The notes below the pieces were generated by a model. That model was not told the DNA's origin. It saw only the letters and a list, made by a program, of their open reading frames with translations, and searched no databases. From the NCBI GenBank assembly GCA_016165875.1, contig JABBOT010000007.1:5737245-5801244 (forward strand): a stretch of DNA of 64,000 bases. The letters are read 5' to 3'. The number at the start of each line of letters is the position of its first letter. Positions within the stretch are counted from its first letter, which is position 1. A program made the position numbers and the translations under genes. Positions 1 to 13,600 of the stretch are shown one piece after another. This stretch comes from Acanthopleura granulata (taxonomy: Eukaryota > Mollusca > Polyplacophora > Chitonida > Chitonidae).

Positions 1-190
1 AGGAATTTTTGGGTGAAGTTTGATTAATTTCTTAGCCGAACATTTTTTGACATCCACGACGAGAAAGTGGCTAGAAAAACCCTGATAGAAATTCCAGTCA
101 GTGTGGAGTACAGTAAGTCAAATATATGCTTTGAAAACAGGCATACATTTACATGTATTTTGATTGCTCAACCTATGGTTTTGTTTACAG

Positions 191-1394
191 GAGTTGTTTG
201 TACACATGTTATCAGCTGATGCTGTGACTCACACGGTTCAGAGTAAGCGCAAAACCCTGCAGAGGAAAGATTTGGGTGAGAAATTTAGACTTGAACGAGT
301 AACAGCTAAGAGACTTAAGTGTGTTTGTGTCAGTTCAAAACTGTCACTGTGCAGTTAGAGGCCTCAATCCATCATGGAGACTCTTCAGTGTAGCAAGCTA
401 GAAGCCTTGTTCTGAACCAGTGGATTGATTGCACTGTTCCAACTTTCACCAGCTCTATATCTGACAGACAAACAATGTTCTGGACTTCTTCTGTCTCTAT
501 TTATTTGCTCACCTGGCTGTTCAGAATGCCCAGAATAGTGAAATGAACAAGATACATTCATTTTGTTCTGCTGCAAAAAGATCCAACTTTGTAAAGATTT
601 AGTAAATTCCACTGAGCAGCTTTGGAGATATATAAAGTTCTAGGAGGGTTTGGGATAATACGATTTAGTTAGGAAAAGAATTCCACTATATTCAGGGTAG
701 TAATAATTATTAATTGCTTCGGTTTAATTTGTTTCAGACAATATCTTGGATGCCAGAGATTGCTATTCTTTCTTGGAAGGTACTTGTATTTAATCCCAGT
801 CTTTTTCTTTGAAATTACTTTACATCACTTTTCCTTACCACACGTGAAGTGTATGGATTGTGTGTGTTTGCCTGAAAGCTGTTTCCCTGGTGAATCTTTT
901 GCTTTGGCATTCTACCTTTTCCGCTAAATAGTTTGAACAGTACTCCAGTGATCAGGTTGTCCATCTTCATTTACTGTCAACAATTCTTTCCGGCTTGTGA
1001 GTTCCTTCAAGCAAATTAGCCAAGTGTGTTAAAACTGTGCTGTAAACAGTTTTTCAGCTTATGCTGACTTTCTTTCCAATCCTCCCACCCTGATGCTGGT
1101 TGCCATTGTATATATGAAATATACTTAAGAAAGTCATAAAACACCAATGAAATGAACGTTTCTTCCCAAATCATCAGTTGTATCCCTTCTCAAAACCCAG
1201 CCAAGTGTGTTACAAACTTTTCAGTTATATTTGTTTAACATCATTGCCACAACTGTCCATTAAATAAATTCATAAGATTCCACAGCTCTAATAATTCCTT
1301 GCTTTCCTGTTATGAGGTGATAACTCACATTCTAATAGATACTGTTCATAAAGCTGTTTAACTTTTCCTTCTTTCAGGAATCATCGACAGCTAG
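191..1394 (+). CDS. POLE4: DNA polymerase epsilon subunit 4, last three exons (gene enters from the left)
   Basis: Small histone-fold (NF-YC-like) subunit that pairs with POLE3 in the polymerase epsilon holoenzyme and helps hold it on DNA and handle histones in the nucleus. Three exons are seen: 191-275, 738-779 and 1378-1394, with GT-AG borders (tttacag/ggtgag, tttcag/ggtact, tttcag). They join in one frame as 47 residues plus TAG. The first exon reads ELFVHMLSADAV...KRKTLQRKDL, matching the end of the histone fold and the KRKTLQRRDL block of human POLE4. The second gives DNILDARDCYSFLEG and the last ends GIIDS, matching the human DNAIEAVDEFAFLEGTLD end. The N-terminal part (roughly 70 residues) lies left of the window. 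The introns hold a SINE fragment at 1079-1156 and nothing else recognised. The gene is convergent with HEATR1. Confidence 0.9.
1079..1156 (+). mobile_element. SINE-A fragment in the last POLE4 intron
   Basis: The 3' part of the dispersed tRNA-headed SINE of this window: CCTCCCACC, then the AATATAC/CTTAAGAAAG block, ending in a stretch close to AAAACACCAATGAAATGAA. The head is missing. Confidence 0.6.
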
Positions 1395-1563
1395 AACCAA
1401 GGGCGACAACTCTTACTAACCACAAGGTGGTGAAGGCCTTCACTCTGCCATTCCAACAACTGAACCTTGTTGCTGTATGATACTTCTGGATTCAGTGTAC
1501 AGTACAGTCATAACTTAAATGCATCTGTTGTTTTACTTCTACTACTGTGTACATTAACATTGT

Positions 1564-1569
1564 AATAAA
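1564..1569 (+). terminator. POLE4 polyadenylation signal (AATAAA)
   Basis: Canonical AATAAA 170 bp after the POLE4 stop, followed by a T-rich stretch at 1603-1631 that can act as the downstream element. That stretch is at the same time the HEATR1 3' UTR. Confidence 0.8.
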
Positions 1570-1605
1570 GCAACAAAAGTAAATGGATTCTTTCACACTG
1601 TCTCA

Positions 1606-1611
1606 TTTATT
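1606..1611 (-). terminator. HEATR1 polyadenylation signal (AATAAA on the minus strand)
   Basis: TTTATT on the plus strand reads AATAAA in the HEATR1 direction, about 50 bp past its stop codon. This gives a very short 3' UTR of about 70-85 nt. It faces the POLE4 signal, with 36 bp between the two hexamers. Confidence 0.8.
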
Positions 1612-1662
1612 CTTTCCTCTTTTTTTTTTTTGGAAAAGTAGGGCTGTACAAGACAGATTTGC

Positions 1663-4600
1663 TCAGAAGTACTTCTGAAGTGGCTCTCCCAGAGTCTTCT
1701 CCATTTCAGCAATGACGCTCTGGCATTTCTTCTCTACTTCATCCGAATCATCTGCAACACACACACAAAGAAATGGCATTCATTAAACATTTGACGTGTA
1801 TGTTGGAATGTTGAAAGTCAGTGAAGAGCAGGGCAATCCATGCCTTCCAAATCATTCTGTCAGTTTTATGACATACCGTAGCCAGAAAGAGTTAATGAAA
1901 GTGACTTCCTCTCAGTTACATTTACATGGAAGTCATGATAACCCTAGTTTACGAACCCAAATCACAAAAAAAGTATCAAGTCGAGGAAATTGTATACAAA
2001 TGGGCAGACTAAATTCTGTAAGGCATTATTTGAAGGTCATACATGTAGTTTCTTCTTTTTTCACTTTTTATTCTGTGTCCCTGAAATTCTTCAGACAAAA
2101 GTTAGGCCAGGAGAGCTGTCATATTTGTTCATAACCGCAGAAGAAATCATGCTGCGAGAAAGCCTACAGACCTAGCAAAAGTGAAACAACATGAAGCAAT
2201 ATGGTGCCTTCATTTGATGGTGTGAACCTGAACCTATCAGATATATTTACTTATCTGTTTGTTTGATTGTTGCACCACGCCATACTTCACATTTTATCAC
2301 TCATATGATGGCAGTCAGTTTTATGGGTGGAAAGAACAGGGGCCTGGTTACAAAGCTGTTGCAAATTACCCCTGACACAATGCCCATGACAACATATTGT
2401 TGTCACCGTGTCAGCTGTGTTCTTGGAATAGTGTTGTGACAGCTTTGTAGAATAGACCCCTAGAATGTCTGACGTTTGGCAAGTGACTGACAAACTTTCC
2501 CCTATGTGATGTGCAAATCTGCACACCATATTGGCAAAAACCAAATGGTTTTCAATCAAAGTTATTTCAGAAGAGAGGTGCATACAGACCTAAATGGGCA
2601 TTGGTATTTTTCTATGACGTGCTTCGTACCTGTTTAAATCCCCTTGTAAAGAGTTGTTAGGAGGCCATAGGATATGCCATTTTAGAGAAAACGGAAACAC
2701 AATGTCGTGTCATATGAACCCTACACTCTTCAGTAACAGGGGTGAGACACTTGTGTGCAAAGTACGACCGTTTATTATTACAATCCAAGGCCATGCACTG
2801 TGGCCTTCTGGTTGTGACCTTGGGAAATAACCCCAGATTTATTCCACTACCACTTTCTTGTGAAAAATGGCTTTAAAGTATATCACAATTGTCTGGTAAT
2901 CACAAGGAAAACAGCTGATTTAACACTACTTCTATGTTGCAAAATGCTAAACCAAGTACTGCTGACGTTACAGTGGAAACAGATGTCTTCTCTGGTGGTA
3001 GAAATATCTCGCCCTTGGTTAGTTAAAATTGAGGGCTTGGTGGCCCCTTCAATTTCCCCCATCTGGACGTTTTTGCTCACTTTGAAGTGTGATATCTCGG
3101 TTATCACACATCACAAAAATAAAAAGTGATGTTTTTTGAACTATGAATAGGATTCTTAATGGATACATGTATACATTTGGTCTAGTGTTGTCTTTTCTTT
3201 TTAACTGCCGACAGCTCATTGTCAACAAGGCTCCTCAGTGAGAATGAGGGAATTGACAAAGTCCCTGCTGAACGTTGGGTTGGAACCAACGCCTCATGTG
3301 TCCTACAGATAGAAAACACAAGTGACTCCAGACCCTAGATCATGGCCCACTCCTGGACCTGATAGATGGTGGTCAAAAAAAGGCTGACTTACCCTCCATG
3401 AGTTCTGCCAAGAAAGGTATGGTCTCTGGTAACAGTGACATGTAATCCTCTCCTAACTTCTTGTGAAGTTCATCTAGCACCAGCAGGGCAGCAAATCTCA
3501 CCTGCAAGAACAGATTGGTAATTAGCTACAGTAAGACAGCTGACAACAAGAGAGCTTGCTACATCGTATGTTCAGATGCCCAAATCAGCATAAATGAAGA
3601 GAGAAAAAGCTTGCTCTATAACCCTGGCATTTACGATGCAACATGTTTCTCAATTCTTTATAGAATCCTGCTTACAATGGTTAGACAACGATAGAAATAC
3701 ACAATTGCTAGTACTTACTTATTTGATGTGTTTAATGATGTCCCCGAGAAGAACTGTTCACATTACACAAGTCTCTGGGTTTGCCATACGTGTACACCTC
3801 ATGTACCCAGTGGCAAACCATCACATTGAAAGTAATTCAAATGCCTGGATTTTAGGGACATATTGGTTACTAATAAAGAAATAATGGCTTCACTCACTGC
3901 GTATATGCTGTGATAACTGCAATAAAAAAGGAAGCGTCCATTGTTTTTGGACAAGGCAGCAGGCTGAGTTCAAACACAGTGGACACTTCCTCTTTTACTG
4001 CAGTTGTCACAGCATATACACAGTGAGTGAAGCCATTATTTCTATTCTAACACATTCCGATCATATATATTTTACATTAATTTTCAGTTTTATTCCTATT
4101 TTTCAAATTGATACCTATTCACTCCTTTGAGTACATTTCTCTTGCATTTCTCACACACACGTAAAACAACCACAGGGTCCATGTCTTTGTATATTGTGAC
4201 ATTACCGCCCTTAGCTAAGAATGGGACGTCAAGAAATAAAATGTATCTTTTCGTCTATATCTAGGTCTATGACGTCTCGGTGTAAAGTGCTAAAAAAGAA
4301 TCCACAAAGTGATATCTACAAACTATTCGAGGTAGCACTTTCATCACTGAAAGAAATCCTGATATTTCACCGTTGTATAAATTATATGAATGACAAAAGT
4401 AATCTAACAGGTAAACAAGGTCAAATCCCTTCATTCGCAAAAGTAAACAGCAAGACAGAATGTTATTCCGGGAAGTAAACCTACAAGCCGGTATGTTGCG
4501 TTACACATGCACTCGATGTTGTTTGAAAGGTCATCTATATTTTAATAATATGTATACAGACTGCAATAATCCACAAGACAGAATTGTCTGCATTTCTTTC

Positions 4601-7600
4601 ATTTTAATGCTGCACGAAGATGTTAATTCCTAACCCCTTCCGTGCTTCTTTGACCCTGTTTCCTTCAGAATGCCACACCCCCGCTTCTTACCTTCAAATT
4701 TAACAATTTGACATACATGTGGCCCAGCTGTCCAAAGGGTGTTAGCGACTAACCCTGGGTTAAATTTGCATTTTTTTAAGGTGTTAAAGTTAACTCTGGG
4801 TTAAATTGGCCCTAACCCAGGGTAAATTTTAACCCATGGATGAAGGTGGGTTAAATGACTTACTCCTCACTTATTTTAGATTATTCATAACTTTTGTACC
4901 ATCAAGGAAATTGTTTTTTATATAAACTATACAGATTTTGGAAAAATAAGTCATGTGTTTATATATGCAAATGTAATGCATGGTACATGTATAAACAGTA
5001 AAAAAATCATAAAGGAGAATGAGCAGCTGGCATGGCAACACCCTTGCTGACAACACAGGCATAAACAAGCTGTTACAGAGTACATGTATTTTCCCACTGC
5101 TGCCATGGCACACACTGGAACTCTCTATGCCTAGAAGCTTTGATCTCCACAGTCTTTTAAGTTTCCCGATCATGACTACCGTCATGAAGACTGCAATGAT
5201 TTAACCCTGGGTTAACTAACACTATGACTAACCCACTGCTCAGCAATGCAAATTAAAACTGGTGTTAGCTAACCCTCTTATAAGACATTTAACCCAGGGT
5301 TATCGCTATCCCTGGGTTAAAGTTAACCCTTCATCGAACAAGTGGGCTATGGACTGCATGGCAATTGCTGACGTCATATTTGTTTTCATATGGGCAAACA
5401 GCATGAGCTGCACTAACAAAGCCTCCCTGTTCAATGTACACGGTTGGAACAATTCCGGTGAATGCTACGACGTTATTCACTGGCAACAGCATTCTGAAAA
5501 AATTCACTGCGTATATGCTAGAGTATAAGCAGTTGACGTCTGTATTTTTATGTAGTACGGATGTCGCAGATGTGTTCGAATCTTGCACAGGTGTGCTGCT
5601 GTGAAAGTCTGCTGTTCTGAGTGTAAGCTGTTGTCAGTGTGTGCTGTTCTGAGTGTAAGTTGTTGTCAGTGTGTGCTGTGGTGAAGGTGTGCTTATGAAA
5701 GCATCCTGTGGTAAAGGTGTGCTAATGAAAGCATGCTGTGGTGATGGTGTGCTCATGAAAGCATGCTGTGGTGATGGTGTGCTCATGAAAGCATGCTGTG
5801 GTGAAGGTGTGCCTATGAAAGCATGCTGTGGCAAAGGTGTGCTTATGAAAGTATGCTGTGGTGAAGGTGTGCTATGAAAGCATGCTGTGGTGAAGGTGTG
5901 CTAATAAAAGCATGCTATGGTGAAGGTGTGCTAATGAAAGCAGGCTGTGGTGAAGGTGTGCCTATGAAAGCATGCTGTGGCAAACGTGTGCTTATGAAAG
6001 TATGCTGTGGTGAAGGTGTGCTATGAAAGCATGCTGTGGTGAAGGTGTGCTAATGAAAGCATGCTATGGTGAAGGTGTGCTAATGAAAGCATGCTGTGGT
6101 GATGGTGTGCTCATGAAAGCATGCTGTGGTGAAGGTGTGCTATGAAAGCATGCTATGGTGAAGGTGTGCTAATGAAAGCATGCTATGGTGATGGTGTGCT
6201 CATGAAAGCATGCTGTGGTGATGGTGTGCTAATGAAAGCATGCTGTGGTGATGGTGTGCTAATGAAAGCATGCTGTGGTGATGGTGTGCTCATGAAAGCA
6301 TGCTGTGGTGAAGGTGTGCCTATGAAAGCATGCTGTGGCAAACGTGTGCTTATGAAAGTATGCTGTGGTGAAGGTGTGCTATGAAAGCATGCTGTGGTGA
6401 AGGTGTGCTAATGAAAGCATGCTATGGTGAAGGTGTGCTAATGAAAGTACAGTGGTGAAGGTGTGCTTACGAAAGTACAGTGGTGAACATGTGCTTATGA
6501 TAGCATGCTTTGTTCAAGGTGTGCTTATAAAAAGCATGCTGTGATGAAGATGTGCTTATGAAAGCATGCTGTGGTGAAGGTGTGCTAATGAAAGCATGCT
6601 ATGGTGAAGGTGTGCTAATGAAAGTACAGTGGTGAAGGTGTGCTTACGAAAGTACAGTGGTGAACATGTGCTTATGATAGCATGCTTTGTTCAAGGTGTG
6701 CTTATAAAAAGCATGCTGTGATGAAGATGTGCTTATGAAAGCATGTTGTGGTGAAGGTGGGTTTACAAAAGCACTGTGAAGGTGTGCTATGACTGTGTGT
6801 TCATGAAAGTGTAGTGTGGTGAGGTGTGTTTATGAAAGTATGCCATGGTGAAGATACGTTTTTGAAAGTGTGCACAGTGCTATAGAGAACCTGTTTTGTT
6901 TGTCCTGTAGGTGTACTATCATGCCATTTTCCTGAAACGGTGGGATAATTTTAGAAACACACACACATGTATGTCAAACAAGGAGGATAGTGTTGGCCAA
7001 AACTAAACAGATAAGACGCACCTTAGCCGACGGGCTGCGAGTTTTCAGCAGGATCTGATAGTTGAGAGATCTCCATGAGGCGTCGTCCTGAGCCGCCAGA
7101 GCAAACTGAGCCAGGCAAGGCACCAAGTGTGTCACCACCCTTCTCTCAAACAGATCCTCTCCCCCCACCGAGTTCTCAATCTGCCAGATAAACACAAATA
7201 AAACTTAAAGGGACACATAATTTACAATAGGGTGAAAGTTCAAAAATTTTTCCTCCCAAAAATTGTATTCTCAAGGCAAATAAATGCCATAAAGCAGTAC
7301 TTTGGCACTCAAATGATTTTTCCAGAAGGATGTCATCCTAATTCATAATAAATCTTAAAACCTGTTTCCATTGTCAACAGAACTCTCTAAATCAGACAAA
7401 AGGTCACTTGTTGTATATAACAGCATTACCCTGCAAAATATCCTATCAGTGGAGTGTTGCTACTGCACTGTACAAACATGTACACCACTGACATTTTCCG
7501 CTATGTTCAAGAGTAATCCACCCATTCACTCGTATGATAAATTCTTCATGCAGAGAACCAAAAAATACTCGGTCAACTGATAGCACGAGAGAAAAAAAAT

Positions 7601-10600
7601 CAGGCAGAGCCCACAGGAAACAACCATCCTTGGGTAAAACACCAGATTACCATCCTTACTTTGAGGCTACAAACATGAAATCTCATTGGTCAAGGTAACT
7701 AAAACGTTCTCACTTCATTACACAACTTCTGTAGGTAATTTTACAGGTATACAGTGTTCTCACCTGGTCACCTCAATTCTGCATCAGCCGATGTTCTCAC
7801 CTGGTCATATGACACGCTTAGGTAATTTTACATATATACACTGTTCAGACCAGGTCATATCAGTGCTGCATCAATATTCTCACCTCTTTGATACAACTCA
7901 TATAGGTAATTTTACAGCTACACGTTGTTCTCACATAAGGGCTGATGTCCTCATCTCATCATATAAGCCATGAAGGTGATTCCACATGTATGCAATGTTC
8001 TCACCTCGTTACATAAGGGCTTCATCAGCCGATGTTCTCACCTTGTCATATAACTCATGTAGGTAATTTCACAGGTATACAATGTTCTCACCTGGCTGCA
8101 TCAGCCAATGTTCTCAGCTCATCATGTAACTCATGTGGTTAATTCTACAAGTATAGACTGTTCTCACCTGGTCACATAAGGGCTGCATCAGTGTCTGGAA
8201 CCTCTCCTTGTTGACAAATCCCTCACTGTCATACATGAAGCATTTGTGTAGATAACTGTACAGGTATACAAGCAACTGGTCAGTCTTCTGCTCACCTTTA
8301 GCATCACTTCCAAAGAATAGATCGCCTAAAATAACACAAAATATGAGAATATCAAATAATAAAACATCTCATTTCAGTAATCTTACAGACTGTGCTGGGT
8401 GAAACTGACTGACAATGGGCTGCCCACTGAAACTTAAAAAGTGTCTCTTTAATGCACTGCATGGCTTTTGTAACTTATAAGAGAGCTGTAAAATCTCCAT
8501 GGCGAGTGTTTTCAAGAGTGAAAAATCGCTCCCCTAAATATTCTAAGGCGAGTGATTTGAAAATGAGAAAAAGTTATTTTCACGCAGTTAATCCCACCCA
8601 CCCCATATCTTCAGGACAAGCGCAGGTCAGTTGTCTCTACTGATATTTCACAAAGCTTCAGACTTTAACATTCTACAGTCAATCAAAGTTCATATAAAGC
8701 CATGCTGCTCGCGAATTCCCTCTCCTTGGAGCCAGGGGCGCTTCAACTGTCACTTATCACACAACAACAAGAACGGTGTGCTAAACTTAAGATGAGCGAA
8801 AAAAAAACAGTACTTAGAATAAAAATTACATGGGCGAAAGAAATCATGCCTATAAACAGCCATGTACTGTTAAGGGGTGTTCATGCCATAATCAACAGTA
8901 TGGTTTTTGAGGTTTTGTTTTTTTTTCCATTTTTTTTCTTCATTTCACTACTATATACTCAACACTTAATTTATTCAGCAGATCCACGGTTAAATCTAAC
9001 ATAATACACAAGCAGTGTAACTGTCAAAATCAAAACACTTTGTATTTCATATCTCAGCATTTAATCATTCCTCCTATGGTACTACTGTATTACTCCTGAT
9101 TATTTAAATGAAGCAGAATACCATGATTTCTGCCCAATTATCCAAAAAGATTTCTGACAAAAAGCCACAGCTGAGCCAGAACAGGGATTTGAACCCGCAT
9201 CTGGATAAACAGCCTCTCATCCAAATCAGTATGCAAATTTATTTATTTACATTTTTATATGACAGTTGGTGGATTGATGGTTGTGGGTTTCTCTCAGATT
9301 CTGCACGGTTTCCTCCCACCATGGTACAAGTAAAATATATTTGAGTACAGCGCCAAACACCAATGAAATGAATAAGCAAATATAAAGCAAGGACTCATAC
9401 AGCGTACTTTAGTATACCCACATTAAAACACAAAGGATACTGGCTGTCAGTTTGTACGTTCATGAACTTAAACAATATTTGCTGCATATATACACATGTA
9501 TTATTTAAAGTCCAGAAATCTTGCACGATGATACAAATGTTGTCAGTTTACCATCTTTGGAGCTGTTGTTTTCATCAAGCATCCTGGCTGTATGTTTGAC
9601 AATGTGACCAGCAAATAAAGTGAACAAACTGCGTAACTTCTCCGCTAGTCTGCAAAACAAAAACAAAATAATTGTTTTAAGAAAAAAATTTATATGCTAT
9701 ATGTTAAATCCCAGTTCACATGGTTCGACAAGTCATATCAACTGACAGAATTCAACAAAATCGTAACTTAAAAAATGTTACTTTTAGCTAAATGCTACAA
9801 ATTAAACTGAATAAAGAAAGTCCAAGTTTCATTCAAATGACATATTGTGCCCAGCAAATAAATGTCAATAGCACTCAGTCCCTACAACCTACCCAGTAAC
9901 AGCATATGAATACCAAACATGACACTTCACCAAGTGACAGTATAATGACACCAGACAGGACACCCCAAACCCGTCACAGTATGACACCTGGCAGGACACC
10001 TCACCCAGTCACAGTATACTCACAACAGACATAACAATCCACCCATTCACAGTAAAATGACACAATAATGACACCGTACATGAGATTCCACCCAGTAACA
10101 AAATACCTGAGTGTTTTTGTGAGTGTTCATTTTACCCCATACTGGCAAATTTAAAGCCTTCAATACAGGCTAGAAGGGATGTTAACAGAATAGGGGAGTT
10201 TCGAGTTCCAACTTTTTATCATTGGAAGTAAAAGTAGTCCAACTGTACCATGTGACCTGTCATAAATAGTTAGGCAACTATTTGTATTTACCTTTGTGAA
10301 CATTTGCATTTCCTAAGGAAAGAGATGCCATGTACCTCCATAACACAGAGAGACAGGTGATTGGCAAAACAATGTCAACATGACATGCACTACAGTAGGA
10401 TCCTAACCTTATATCCTCCACTCATCGTGGCCAGCCTGTCGGTATAAGATCCGCTGATCATACACAGACCAAACACTGACCGTGGGCCAATGGTGAACAA
10501 ATCTGCTGTCACTATCGGCGTATCATCTTGCCATCATACACAGATGATGGTCTGATCATGGCGCCACAATCCACATATGATTTGACATCACCTGGCCAGC

Positions 10601-13600
10601 ATCACTTCAATATTCTAGCGTAAGTTTAGAGTTACACATTTTTTTTACTATCTTGTAAAATTGTGTGAAATCCTTTCTAATTCCAATAAATCGGGACCAC
10701 TTTACTTCCAAAGCCTTCTGTGGACAAAATTCATAATTAGCTTATGTAAATCTGTAATGACTGTTACGAAATACGTCATTCTGGGGCAGTTTTGCATGTG
10801 GGAGGTCCGTAAGGTCACACCATTATGTTCATCACACTGCTCTATACAGTCAGTGCAATATTAAGCTTGAAGAAAATGGGACACAGTAACCTTTCCATCC
10901 TCAACTCTCTGAGGCACAAGTTGAACATCACGCTTGAAGTAACATCAAGAAACCATATCAGCTGAAAACAGAGGCTGAGTGCTAGATACAGTACCCTGGT
11001 ATGTCACACTGAGGCTAATCATGGCCTGACAACAAGAAAAAAGTCATCAGATGAGTTCAATCTGTGTTTACATGACTGGAGTCAGCACGTGTGAATGACT
11101 GGCGTGCCGAAAATCAGTACCTTATAATGACAATAAACTCCCATCATGATATGCCCACCATCCCGCTATCATCCTCAGGCCACAATGGGCACCGGATTTA
11201 AGGTTAGGAACCGACTGTACTGTACCCTAAATCCTCAAAAATATTCGACACCAGATATAGGGCATGTTTTGGCATATTAAAGGAATGTTTTCCGATCTGA
11301 ACAGGCTGTTTCATAATTTCTTTGAAGTTCAAATATGTGCCTCCCTGATAAATATAATTTGGTCTCCAAAATCATGCAAATCATGTTTTCAAATTGCACC
11401 CAAATGTAAACTTTACTGGTTGAATTTGTTGAGGATTTTGGGTAGTAGAACTTTTTTCTACCCTAAAGACAGAAGAGTCCAATGTCCAAACTCCCTACTG
11501 GTCTGGTGTGCCTTGGACAGCTAAGTAAGGCCATACCTGTCCGTCAGTCTGTAGAACACCAGGACACGGTCCTTGCTCTCCTCATGACGGGTTGCCCAGT
11601 CACACAGCTGTAAACACAACAGTTAGTCATTTTTCTTTACCCAGACAAAGGAACATTTTGGTTTAGAAGATTATTCTGGTCAATTCTTCATACTTATAGA
11701 TTCCTTATAACATATTTCAGAGCTGCCTCAATGAAACACCATGCCTGAGATGATACCAGATGTGACACGAAACTCAGCCACAAAACAGTACACTACCTTT
11801 AGGGCCATCATGCATGGCTTATGGTGATTGCCAAAAGGCCAGCCCCCCGGATCATAAAGCTGTCTTACGACTAATTAAGTCAAACTTACTCTTAACTCCA
11901 GATATTATTCCCGAATTTTTGATTCGAACTTGAATACTAATTTTCATTTTTGTCATGAAGCTTGTGGACAGGTCTTAGTATTAAAAGAAAAATCTACTTA
12001 CTAATCAAGCTTATAAAGATAATTTCTATCTATGACACATACATATAATTTATGTTATATATTTTAACTGAAGAAGTATCTGTTGATGGTCTTACCTTGA
12101 ATATCATTGGTCTAAAAGTGGCTTCTGACAGCTTCATCACCATGGTAATGATGGCCTCTATGACACTGGCCTCTATGGCTGATACTTCATCAGATGGTAC
12201 CTGCCGTTAGCAAAAAAGACATGATTAAGTGTTGGCTTCTCTCACTGCATCACAACTCAAGGCCAGGAATCAACTGGCACCCTTTGTACACTGGCAAGAT
12301 CTCAGCCCTGACCCGCTTCTAAAAATATGTCAGGGTAGTTTCTTTCATGAAAAGAGCATTACCTTGAGGTCAATAAAATCCACGGCATAATTTTACATCT
12401 GACTATGTACATGTACTTCAATCATTCACAAAATTCTATAACAAATTTCAGCTGCATTTTTTGTTCAATGTGGTCATTATTACTTCAGATTGGTATGTAT
12501 GTATGTATACATGTGCTTTACACCGTTCTCAACAATTTTTCAGTTACATGACATCAAGGAATCCTTGATGTGTATATATATTATATGTGTGCGTGTGGTG
12601 TCTCGTGGCCGGGCAAATCCATACTGCCAAAGTGAGGCCTCCACTGGAACACTGTGTCAAATACACCACACACAACACGACACACCACACGGTCACATTA
12701 TACTGACACCATGCCAACCAGTCCTCTTTCCTTTTTCTAGCCTCTCAAAGCTGAGTGCCAAGCGAGGCAGCAACAAGTACCATTCTCAAAGTCTTTGGAT
12801 TGACCCAACCTGGATCTAATCCTGAATCTGCTACCCCCGAGGCAGACACCCGAACAACCAGACCACTGAGGTGGTTACCACTTCAAAATGGACTAGTTAG
12901 TATTCTGAAATACAAGATCCAAAATCAGTCCAAGCACTTATATATGAGCCCAATGCACCACACAATCCCATAAATGAAGGGTAAATCCTTAGAGAAAAAA
13001 CAAAAGCACCTATTTGGAATGAATTTTTGAACATACCTGTGGATGAAGAACTCTGAAATCCAAGCAGGTGTAGAAGAAGTCCATGATCTGGTTGTGATAG
13101 CTGTTGAGCTGGTCCTTGTTTATCTGCTTGAAGTGTTCGGCTAACAGACACATCAGTGGTATCACACACTTCTGTTACAATGACAACAACAAAAACATAC
13201 AGTAAATGTACAATTTAAATCAAGACTAGTTATTAGATCATGCATATAGAAAACACGAGAGTTTTTTCTTTTATCAGCAGAACTCAGACAATGAGAATGA
13301 AAGAGATTTGCTTAATAACTATTTCATCATTGATTATTGAAACCACTACATACGACCACATAATGCTTTATATGCTAAGGAGACTCGAGTGCAAAGCTTA
13401 AGCTTAGCTCAAACTTAATTCTTTCCCTCCGGAATATTTGACTCTCTACCTTTTGCTATCTTTCGCCTGTAAGAGATCACAAGTTTACCAATCAGCACCG
13501 ACTTTAGTGTACGCAACAACCAATTAGAAAGTACTGAGTCACCATAACCTAACGAGCTGATGAGAGTAGCTTGCCAGCTAGCCATGCCAGTGAACACAGA

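Noticed and set aside
1379..1480. 34-codon frame through the POLE4 last exon ending in TGA at 1480
   Set aside because: The phase left by the previous POLE4 exon and the match to the human C-terminus require the frame that stops at 1394.
5634..6384. Open frames of repeated Met-Lys-Ala-Cys-Cys-Gly type (both strands) in the 30-bp array
   Set aside because: The period is a multiple of 3, so frames stay open on both strands; the array lies in a HEATR1 intron and the unit length varies (29/30), which breaks the frame.
5650..6880. CRISPR-like array
   Set aside because: Units are contiguous without unique spacers, and the setting is an animal intron.
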